64,000 nucleotides of DNA from a virus, in the IMG/VR virus record IMGVR_UViG_3300036884_000495, positions 1 through 64,000 of that record; one strand, 5' to 3'. Under the pieces are notes generated by a model. That model ran no database searches, was not told the DNA's origin, and saw nothing but the letters and a program-made list of their open reading frames with translations. This document shows, in pieces, positions 57,280 through 64,000 of this stretch. A program made the translations under genes and the position numbers. Within the stretch, counting starts at the first letter, position 1. The number at the start of each line of letters is the position of its first letter.

Positions 57280-58041
57280 CTAGCCGCCCCACGGAAAATG
57301 GTCCATCATGTTCGCCGCGGTCCAGAGCATCCCCTTCAAACCTGCACGCATCATGCTGTTGCACACCATGGGCAGTAGCTTGCCGTTGTAGGGTTCTGGC
57401 ACCGTGAGATACGCGGGGACTTGTGCGCCCATTTGCACGTGGTTCTGTGGAACAAACGCCGGCATGTGTGCCTGCGCGGGGTCCACCATGTACGTGGGCA
57501 TTTGCTGTTGCGGATACATCGCCTGTGGCTGCTGCGGGTAGGTCGCCTGCGGTACACGCGGTGGTTGCAGCACAGGCTGCGGTTGTTGTACTTGCTGCTG
57601 CGTTATCGGCTGTTGTACTTGCTGCCGGGCGGCGAGTTGTTGTTGCAGGTCCGCTTGTGTGAACGACCTTTGGGGTTGCTGCAGTGGCACCATTGTGGGC
57701 TGCGCGTACTGTGTGGGCATCGGCCGCATTGGTGCAGACGGTAGCGGGGCGCGCGGCAGCTCCCCTATGATTGGCGGAAATCCCACTGTCCTTGTCTGGT
57801 TCAATTGTGTCTCCTGACATGCCCTGTAGTGAGAGCACTGATTTCGTATTGAGCTATTCCCTGTCCAGAATGTTGGGTCTTCCCCTCCTTTGCATTTCAC
57901 GTTTGTGTCGCTGTGTAGCTGTCCGAAGCAGACAGGCCCCGTCCACCCACAGTAATTGCAACGGCTCTCCTCCGAGCCGTCGCTCTTGGCTGTGATGTAA
58001 ACAGTGCTGCATCTGCAGCTCGGACACAGTTTGGTTTCCAT
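57280..58041 (-). CDS. Zinc-ribbon protein with Q/P-rich region
   Basis: 253 aa, ATG with AAGGAGA up. N-terminal CPSCRCSTVYI with CNYCGWTGPVCFG and further Cys form a zinc-binding module of about 65 residues. Residues about 95-215 are Gln/Pro/Met-rich repeats (LQQQLAARQQVQQPITQQQ), then a short helical end. Heads the leftward replication operon. Layout (zinc plus unordered Q/P segment) resembles 49052-50500. Confidence 0.65.
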   Translation of the reverse strand: METKLCPSCRCSTVYITAKSDGSEESRCNYCGWTGPVCFGQLHSDTNVKCKGGEDPTFWTGNSSIRNQCSHYRACQETQLNQTRTVGFPPIIGELPRAPLPSAPMRPMPTQYAQPTMVPLQQPQRSFTQADLQQQLAARQQVQQPITQQQVQQPQPVLQPPRVPQATYPQQPQAMYPQQQMPTYMVDPAQAHMPAFVPQNHVQMGAQVPAYLTVPEPYNGKLLPMVCNSMMRAGLKGMLWTAANMMDHFPWGG

Positions 58042-58068
58042 GTGTCTCCTTGGGGCTAGGTGTGCTTG

Positions 58069-58089
58069 CCTCCATTTCTCTTATGCCCG
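58069..58089 (-). promoter_or_regulatory. Leftward promoter-like element for the replication operon
   Basis: Minus strand reads CGGGCATAAGAGAAATGGAG then G, matching the element at 4980 (GGCATAATAGCAATGAAGG) in 17 of 21 positions. It lies upstream of 57280-58041, the first gene of the replication operon. Confidence 0.55.
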
Positions 58090-58141
58090 ACGCTTCGCTA
58101 CTCTTTCTACTGCGTGATTGTGCTACTTTGAGGCGAGGCCT

Positions 58142-59743
58142 ATGGAAAAGATCAGCGGTTTAGTCCTGGATGTATTCGACGACCCCAGTGGTCACGTGCT
58201 CAAAAGTCTCTACCCGAAGGCGTCGGATCTCCCGGAGAACGTGAAGACGGCATCGGTCGTTTCGCGGGATCAGCTTGATCAGCTCCCTGACGACGTCTTC
58301 GCCCTTGTTTTGCACCAGGGTGATACGACCCTGAGAAAGTATGCCTGTCTTGACAGCGGGCACACGCTGCTGAACATCGGCTACTTCATAATGAATCACG
58401 AGAAGCTGCCTTTGGAGGCAATCAAGACAGCGGCCTCGAATCTTGTTACGGCCTGTCATTGGTACGACATCGAGCCACCAGAGGAGCTGAAGAAGCTCAG
58501 TACAGGGAACATCGATGTCATCGGCCGCCAACGCATCTGGAAGGATACGGACGGCACGACCTACGGCCATGACAACGCCGGCTGGGATCTACACAAGACC
58601 GCTGATGTTGTGGGCACTGCGGATATGCCGAACGCCTTCGGCTTGGACGATCTAAAGAGCCGCCTGAAGACGCCTCTATCCTCGCCCAAGACCGCCGCTG
58701 ACGGCATGACGAACTTGGTGGATACGGACGCCGCCACGAGGGGCGACGAGGATACCATCCTCGAACAAGCGTTCGCCATCCCCGGTATGAATCCTGCGGC
58801 GTTTCCGCAGGTGAAGACTACGCTTAGCCCGCATGTGGACGTGACAAACAAGGAGCCGCCGACGCTCATCGAAGAAAAGAAGGCGAGCTACTACGCGCTT
58901 CCCTACGAACGCCGCTACCCGCTCGATAGCTACGCGCAGGTGAAGGCCGCAAGCGCGTACTTCGACGAATACCAGTGCATGCTGGCCCCCGACGATCGGC
59001 ACACGTTCGCCGTCAACCTTCTTCGTCGCGCGGAGCCTCTGGAGATCTCGGTGAGCGATGCGGTACAGAACTACGGGCAAACGAAGTACGCGTCGGCGGA
59101 GCACCTAGAGGTGTGTGTCGGCCAGCGCATTCAGCTTCTTGTACCTCTTGCTGACGGCTTCAATGTGCTGTCGAAGATCGCTGAGATTGTGCCTACGCAC
59201 GCGCACTTCAAGTCCATGGGCTTGAACGACGCCGATTCCGCGGACATGGCAACCAATTGGCACAAGCTGAAAGCGCATTTGACAGACGCCGATCACCAGA
59301 GCTATCAAGATGCTTTCAAAAAGCACGATGCCTCAAAGACCGCCAGCGTACATGCACTCGGTTTGTACCGTGACTTACTCGTGCAGCGCCCCCTGCTGGA
59401 CCCGGAAGTCTTCGCGCGCACCCTCGGCGAAGTCGATAAGGTAGCCGGCCTCGACGAGTTCTGGGACCACGATGTCATTGACCCCTTTGCATCGACGTTT
59501 CACAAGGCGGCGGAAGAGGACGGCACGAAAGACGCACTCGTCGTGGGTAACGAGTACATGAGCCTCAAGGCGCTCAAGTACTTCGTCATGCAGAAGCCTG
59601 ACGTCCTTCGCCGCAAGTTCAGCGAGGAGTTCGTCAAAGAGTTCCAGGCGGACCCACAGGGCATCTTCGAGTCATTGCCCATCGACCAGAAGATGGTCAT
59701 CATGCGCATTGTGAATACAGCCAATGAAACAACTGCTACATAG
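58142..59743 (+). CDS. Head-proximal protein, unknown
   Basis: 533 aa from ATG 58142 (GAGGCGAGG upstream; in-frame 58118 is less likely). The first 130 residues form an alpha/beta domain (SGLVLDVFDDPSGHVLKSL). The middle is Asp/Thr-rich, the C-terminal 250 residues helical (YRDLLVQRPLLDPEVFART; FHKAAEEDG). Position two genes upstream of the portal suggests a head or packaging-related protein, but there are no terminase or protease motifs. Confidence 0.65.
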   Translation: MEKISGLVLDVFDDPSGHVLKSLYPKASDLPENVKTASVVSRDQLDQLPDDVFALVLHQGDTTLRKYACLDSGHTLLNIGYFIMNHEKLPLEAIKTAASNLVTACHWYDIEPPEELKKLSTGNIDVIGRQRIWKDTDGTTYGHDNAGWDLHKTADVVGTADMPNAFGLDDLKSRLKTPLSSPKTAADGMTNLVDTDAATRGDEDTILEQAFAIPGMNPAAFPQVKTTLSPHVDVTNKEPPTLIEEKKASYYALPYERRYPLDSYAQVKAASAYFDEYQCMLAPDDRHTFAVNLLRRAEPLEISVSDAVQNYGQTKYASAEHLEVCVGQRIQLLVPLADGFNVLSKIAEIVPTHAHFKSMGLNDADSADMATNWHKLKAHLTDADHQSYQDAFKKHDASKTASVHALGLYRDLLVQRPLLDPEVFARTLGEVDKVAGLDEFWDHDVIDPFASTFHKAAEEDGTKDALVVGNEYMSLKALKYFVMQKPDVLRRKFSEEFVKEFQADPQGIFESLPIDQKMVIMRIVNTANETTAT

Positions 59744-59751
59744 GCGGCCCA

Positions 59752-60585
59752 ATGCCTACCAATTTCTTCCCGGAGCCCGGCGGCCCTGAAACGAAAGCCG
59801 TCGAACAAGTAGCTGCGCGCGGTACAAGCGAGGAAACGCCGAAGACCATCGCACGTCTTGTGAACGCACCCTTGGACGGGGAGACGACGCGCGTAAAGGA
59901 AACCCTAGAACCGCGCACGCATCTGGATGTCAAGCCGGCCCCGCGCATCCCCGCGGGCATGAACCTATTCCAGCACCCGGACGCCCACCCATTCGCCTTG
60001 GATGTCGCGCTGATGAAGGAGTACGGGCCAGAGTGGCTGGAGTGGGAGATGCCCTTGCTCGCCGCGAAGGTCCGCATGGACTTCAAAACACAGAGCATCA
60101 GCACCCTGAACATCGACAAGATCCAAGCGGTGAAGACGCTGCATCTCGTGGACACCTTTTGGTCGGAGTGGCTTGTGTTCAATCCGTGCACGCAGGCGCT
60201 GTCTGGTATGCATGCGGAGTTTCGCGTGCTGAGCGCGCCCACGGTGCCCCAGGCGATGATTGCGGTGGACATCGCGGCGAAGTTGCGAAGTGACCTGCCC
60301 TACAGCCTTGAAGTCAAAGGGTTCTTGTCGGCGGTTCACATTCACGATGGCATGCTTGTACCCATCGATCCGCTCGCCGATTTCGTGGAGGTGGACGCTT
60401 CCCGCTATGATGTGGATGTCGCCCGCGTACGGAAGCTTTGGGAAGGCGTGCGCGCCGCGAACAAGGCGCCCAGTGGGATGACGCCAGAGAACGTACAGCT
60501 ACAACGAATGCTCGAGGCGCATAACATCCTCGAGGATAGCCGGCGGCAGCTCCGCGATCAGCTGCCACTCTTGTACCATGATTGA
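59752..60585 (+). CDS. Head-proximal hypothetical protein
   Basis: 277 aa, ATG 8 nt after the previous stop region. An unordered first 80 residues precede a helical or mixed domain with FALDVALMKEYGPEWLEWEM, a pattern seen in several uncharacterised phage head proteins. Stop overlaps the next start (ATGATTGA). Function unknown. Confidence 0.65.
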   Translation: MPTNFFPEPGGPETKAVEQVAARGTSEETPKTIARLVNAPLDGETTRVKETLEPRTHLDVKPAPRIPAGMNLFQHPDAHPFALDVALMKEYGPEWLEWEMPLLAAKVRMDFKTQSISTLNIDKIQAVKTLHLVDTFWSEWLVFNPCTQALSGMHAEFRVLSAPTVPQAMIAVDIAAKLRSDLPYSLEVKGFLSAVHIHDGMLVPIDPLADFVEVDASRYDVDVARVRKLWEGVRAANKAPSGMTPENVQLQRMLEAHNILEDSRRQLRDQLPLLYHD

Positions 60586-61753
60586 CCCATTCCTCCTCGA
60601 GTACATGCGTCGTGAGATGTGCAAGGAAGCAATTCCGTTCGCCGTCCCCCCTTCCTTGCGGTCGGCGGCTCAAAACGCCGGCCGATACCTTGCCCCCGCA
60701 GCCCAGAGCGCCGGCAAGTACCTTACGCAATCCGCAGGGAACATCGGCGCGGGTATGGGCGTGGGCGCAGTTGCTGGCGGCCTTGCCGGTGGTATCCACG
60801 GGGCAGTCAAAGGCTATCGAGGCAACCCAGAGGAAGAAGGTAGCGGTGGCGTTATCGGCGCCCTTGGCGGTGGTCTGTCTGGTCTGGGTCGCGGCACCCT
60901 GGCGGGAACAGCCATCGGAGGTGCGGCGGGCTTGGCATCCGGCGGCCGCGGGTCGCAACAGGTGCAGCAGCTTACGAGAGGCGCGTACAACCCCCTTGGC
61001 ATCGCCGCGCGCATGGGACAGCGCCAACTGCACTCCGTGACCGGGCTCGTTCCAGGAGGGGCGCAGCGGGGCTCTCAGGAGTACATCAAGGCGCTCACGC
61101 AGATCAATGCGGGCGGGCTTCAAACAAAAGCGCAGGCGCTTGCCACAGCCTCGAATCCGCAGCGGTCCTTTGTGGGTAAGCTTCTTGGGCGTGCGGCGCC
61201 TGTTGCAGACCCCGCGCACGTCATGCAGGCACACCAAGCATACGATGCCGCTGTACAGGCCGCGCACGCAGGGCAGACAAGCGTCGTGGGCCTGGGACAC
61301 AATCTCGCGGAGAAGGGCCTACGGCGTGGCGGCGCTGACATTCTGCACGCGGCTGGTAGCAACCTAAAGCAGCAGGGTGTCGTCGGCGGGGGCCTTATGC
61401 TCGCGGGCGCCGCCGCTCCTATAGCAATGGCGGCAGCCTCTCAAGATGACCCGAACAACCCCACGAAGGGGAGGAACGTAGGGCAGGCAGCAGGCCAAGG
61501 AATCGCGGGTGCGCTCACGCCCATGATCGGTTCTACGGGCGCACAGCTTATAGGGCGTGGCGGTAGTGCAGTAGGCGGTACAATCGGGTCGGGCATCGAC
61601 AAAATAGTAGGTGCAGTTCGCCGCCCTTCTGGTAGTGGTTTTGGTGCAGGTTCAACCACTCCGGGCGCGCAACCCGACTTGGCCTCGCCGCCCGTACAGC
61701 GTGAGTACACCAACGCCGCTCTCGGCAAACCACCTGAAGGTCTCCAGCTATGA
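60578..61753 (+). CDS. Gly/Ala-rich protein, possible internal virion or ejection protein
   Basis: 391 aa. Glycine-zipper segments (GAGMGVGAVAGGLAGGIHGA, residues about 58-77; ALGGGLSGLGRGTLAGTAIG) alternate with polar helical parts; a second hydrophobic Ala/Gly stretch is near 270-290 (GGGLMLAGAAAPIAMAAAS). This resembles membrane-active or DNA-ejection proteins. It overlaps the portal start (ATGA). Function inferred from composition and position. Confidence 0.6.
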   Translation: MIDPFLLEYMRREMCKEAIPFAVPPSLRSAAQNAGRYLAPAAQSAGKYLTQSAGNIGAGMGVGAVAGGLAGGIHGAVKGYRGNPEEEGSGGVIGALGGGLSGLGRGTLAGTAIGGAAGLASGGRGSQQVQQLTRGAYNPLGIAARMGQRQLHSVTGLVPGGAQRGSQEYIKALTQINAGGLQTKAQALATASNPQRSFVGKLLGRAAPVADPAHVMQAHQAYDAAVQAAHAGQTSVVGLGHNLAEKGLRRGGADILHAAGSNLKQQGVVGGGLMLAGAAAPIAMAAASQDDPNNPTKGRNVGQAAGQGIAGALTPMIGSTGAQLIGRGGSAVGGTIGSGIDKIVGAVRRPSGSGFGAGSTTPGAQPDLASPPVQREYTNAALGKPPEGLQL

Positions 61754-64000
61754 GTTTTTCCTTTGGCAACTTCTCCCTAGGGTCTGCATCGGGCGCAGGG
61801 CGATTAGCCGGCGGAATGACCCGCGGACGCATGCAGGGTGGCAACACTCAAGGGGTCAACTACCCCTCGCCGTTCTTCGATGTAGCGCACACGTATCTGC
61901 CGACAACCGTCAAGCAGATGTTCAAGTTCTGTCGCTACTACTTCATGACGAACCCGTTGATCAACGCGATCGTCTGCAAGCTCTCAGAGTACCCAGTCAC
62001 GGACATCGTGATCGACCACGAAGACCCCGAGGTTGTTCGCCGGTGGACGGAGTACTTCAACGAAACCATTCGCTTTCGGTCCTTTCAGATTGAGTGCGGG
62101 CTGGACTACCACGCGTACGGAACAAGTGCGGTGAGTCTGAGCTTCCCCTTTCAGAAGTACCTCACATGCACCGCGTGTGGCTTCAGCGAACAAGCGCGCA
62201 AGATTCGTGAAAACTGGATATATTCTAGCCACGAATTTCGTCTGACCTGCCCCAAGTGCGGACAGACGGGCGCGGCCACTCCGAAGGACTGGTACTACCG
62301 CGATGCCAGCGCCATCAAACCCGTACGTTGGAACGCGGAGGATATCGAAGTTAGCTACAACGACATCACGGGTGACTGCACGTACTTCTACACGATGCCG
62401 GCCCCCGTCCGTGCAGACGTCACGCTTGGGAAGAAGGACATCGTAGAAACGATGCCCCAGATCTTCTTGCAGGCCATGCGCCAGGAGAAGGGCGTTGTCT
62501 TCAGCAAGGCGAACCTGTTCACGATGAAGCGCCCTGGACTTGCCACGCAAGACCGCGGGTGGGGCACACCACTGATTCTGCCAGTGCTGAAGGACACCTT
62601 CTATCTGCAGATCATGAAGAAGGCCCAAGAATGCGTGGCGCCAGGGACTTTGCTGGAAACGCCAGCAGGCTTGCAGCCCGCCGGTTCTTTGGGCGTGGGG
62701 GATATTGTCCGTAGCCACACGGGCGCTTGGCGCCATATCACACAGAAGAAGCTGCGACCTATGCTGGCCGAGAACGGGGATTATGCAGTCAAGTTTTCCA
62801 TCAGCGGGTTGCGGCAGCTGCCAAGTACGGTCTCAAATACGCACCCGATATACGTACTGCGCAGGAACCAAAAGAATCGCCGTATAGATACGAAGGAGCA
62901 CCGGCGCTCAAGCTATATGCTGCGAAATCCCAGCCTGTACGACCTGCATTTTGTGGACGCCGGAGAGATAGAAGTAGGGCAATATGTCGGGTACCCGATC
63001 GCGCGCAGCAAGGATTGTACGGAAGTAGATCTGGCTTCGTACGCGGGCGACTTCGCGGTTACGGAGAAGTACGTATACAGCGGTGTTAGTCTGGCTACTG
63101 CTACGGCTTTCGAAAGCCTAGAGGCAGGGGAGCGCGTACTTCACAACAATGCAGGGCGTGTAGCAAAGAGGGCTATTGCGGCGGTAGATGCCCCAAAGCG
63201 CGCAGAGCGGTGGCTGGAGTTGGATGAAGACCTGGCATACATCGCGGGCTGGTACGTGGGTGATGGGAGCATCGGTGCGCGCCGCGTGGACTTCTCTATG
63301 GGCCCTGATGACAACGGCGTCGAACTAGAGCAAGCGATTGATCGCGTGTTTGGTTGTGTGTGCACGCATACTCCGTCTGAAACTTCTCGCGGATGGAACT
63401 TGTGCGCATCCGAAACAATCTTTTCCCAGTTCTTTTCCAACTGGATTCCTGGGGGTTCGCATGAGAAGCGAATACCGAGAGAGGTACTAGAGGCACCGAA
63501 TGCCATCGTCCTTGCTTTTTTCCGTGGGTACCTAGAAGCAGACGGGTGGACGCGCGGTGATGGCAGCCGAATAGCTGCATGCCTTTGTAATGGCGGCCTC
63601 GCATATCAGCTGTGGCAGCTGTCGCTTAGTTTGCGCTGCATAGCCACCGTTTCGGAACGAGAGAGTACGGAGACAACCATCACGAACCGCAAAGGGAAGA
63701 AGATGGTGTTAAGTGCCGGGCGTCCCGTGTTCCAATTCGCGGTGAATACAGCGTCTGCCCGGCGCTTGTGCGGCCTAATGGAGGGGCGTGACGTTGACTC
63801 CATTGAAACAGGCAAGAGTGGCTTCTTTCTGGGGGACTACTTTCTAGGGAGAATCAATAGCGTTGAGTGCGTCCCCTGCTCTGAGGTCATTAGCTTCGAG
63901 GTGGAGGAGGAGCACACATTCTGTCTACCTGGCATGGCCACACACAACAGCATTTTACTCGAGCACATAGTCCCCCTGCGTATCTTGTTCCCACAAGCCG
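61750..64000 (+). CDS. Portal protein, interrupted by an intein (3' end beyond window)
   Basis: The frame is open from ATG 61750 to the window end. The N-extein (residues 1-294) has YPSPFFDVAHTYLPTTVKQM, ALIC-like helices and WGTPLILPVLKDTFYLQIMK. The C-extein resumes with SILLEHIVPLRILFPQ, which together give a typical portal stem motif (LKKAxE-xxLEHIVPLRI). A four-Cys zinc ribbon (Cys140, Cys143, Cys167, Cys170) is inserted in the N-extein. Portals form the dodecameric DNA gate of the head. The intein must be spliced out for a functional protein. Confidence 0.8.
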   Translation, partial: MSFSFGNFSLGSASGAGRLAGGMTRGRMQGGNTQGVNYPSPFFDVAHTYLPTTVKQMFKFCRYYFMTNPLINAIVCKLSEYPVTDIVIDHEDPEVVRRWTEYFNETIRFRSFQIECGLDYHAYGTSAVSLSFPFQKYLTCTACGFSEQARKIRENWIYSSHEFRLTCPKCGQTGAATPKDWYYRDASAIKPVRWNAEDIEVSYNDITGDCTYFYTMPAPVRADVTLGKKDIVETMPQIFLQAMRQEKGVVFSKANLFTMKRPGLATQDRGWGTPLILPVLKDTFYLQIMKKAQECVAPGTLLETPAGLQPAGSLGVGDIVRSHTGAWRHITQKKLRPMLAENGDYAVKFSISGLRQLPSTVSNTHPIYVLRRNQKNRRIDTKEHRRSSYMLRNPSLYDLHFVDAGEIEVGQYVGYPIARSKDCTEVDLASYAGDFAVTEKYVYSGVSLATATAFESLEAGERVLHNNAGRVAKRAIAAVDAPKRAERWLELDEDLAYIAGWYVGDGSIGARRVDFSMGPDDNGVELEQAIDRVFGCVCTHTPSETSRGWNLCASETIFSQFFSNWIPGGSHEKRIPREVLEAPNAIVLAFFRGYLEADGWTRGDGSRIAACLCNGGLAYQLWQLSLSLRCIATVSERESTETTITNRKGKKMVLSAGRPVFQFAVNTASARRLCGLMEGRDVDSIETGKSGFFLGDYFLGRINSVECVPCSEVISFEVEEEHTFCLPGMATHNSILLEHIVPLRILFPQA
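62632..63948 (+). other. Full-length intein with LAGLIDADG motifs inside the portal gene
   Basis: 439 codons, in frame with both exteins. Block A: CVAPGTLLETPAGLQPAG with Cys1. Block B: SNTHPIYV with His71. Homing-endonuclease motifs: YIAGWYVGDGSIG (about 203-215) and FFRGYLEADGW (about 296-306), the two LAGLIDADG helices with their acidic residues. Blocks F/G: HTFCLPGMATHN, ending in His-Asn before Ser(+1). All splicing residues appear intact, and no stop codon interrupts it. Confidence 0.9.

Noticed and set aside
62705-63815. Apparent break of the portal gene with short unrelated frames
   Set aside because: Reading the portal frame directly shows it is uninterrupted to the window end; the extra length is an in-frame intein, not a frameshift.

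Overview
The window is a contiguous piece of a large tailed-phage genome (class Caudoviricetes), moderately GC-rich. Genes are densely packed, with many ATGA, GTGA and TGATG stop/start overlaps. Virion genes (tail, baseplate, portal) alternate with blocks of DNA-metabolism and small accessory genes. Most virion genes are read rightward; replication and accessory genes are read leftward. No integrase, repressor, rRNA, CRISPR array or convincing tRNA was seen. Both ends are open: the left edge holds the last codons of a rightward gene and the right edge cuts the portal gene. Host identity is uncertain. A lipoprotein with an Asp/Ala/Ser-rich linker (4289-4936) resembles surface lipoproteins of Myxococcota, which is only a hint.

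Layout. 1-2635 (+): virion-type proteins with short two-helix and Pro/Val-rich partners. 2677-9902 (-): about twenty small, mostly unrecognised genes, many Cys-rich, with a lipoprotein and a lytic-transglycosylase-like enzyme. 10213-13976 (+): small genes, a strongly folded non-coding stretch (11525-11741), then two tandem 357-aa virion-type paralogues. 14040-16859 (-): phage adenine methyltransferase, ASCH-like protein and ThyX. 16920-17792 (+): DUF1906-type lysin candidate. 17837-21613 (-): GIY-YIG nuclease, SLOG protein, Ala-rich repeat protein and ATP-dependent DNA ligase. 21673-41306 (+): a long tail operon with a 1370-aa baseplate-J-like protein, fibre-like proteins, a lysis-like cassette containing a papain-like protease, a 1424-aa tail protein, and a GNAT plus pyrophosphatase-like fusion. 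41341-58041 (-): replication and recombination (Zn/Q-rich protein, SF2 helicase, uracil-DNA glycosylase, DnaB-like helicase, DnaG-like primase, zinc-ribbon protein, family A polymerase, HU-like protein, RecA-like recombinase, PD-(D/E)XK nuclease, Cas4-like nuclease, RusA). 58142-64000 (+): three head-proximal genes and the portal gene, which is interrupted by an in-frame intein with LAGLIDADG motifs.

Control signals fall into two apparent classes. Leftward operons share a GGYATAA element followed at a fixed distance by GAAGG (4195, 4980, 6475, 21622, 58069). Several rightward operons have TAGNNT hexamers, and some of these lie only 6-7 nt before a start codon that lacks a Shine-Dalgarno sequence, suggesting leaderless mRNAs. 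This fits an early-leftward, late-rightward programme, but that is inference.

The most unusual items are the intein in the portal, the roughly 215-nt structured RNA candidate at 11525-11741, a possible -1 frameshift site at the end of 41523-42866, the repeated leftward promoter element, and the leaderless starts. All names come from reading motifs by eye; no database search was run.
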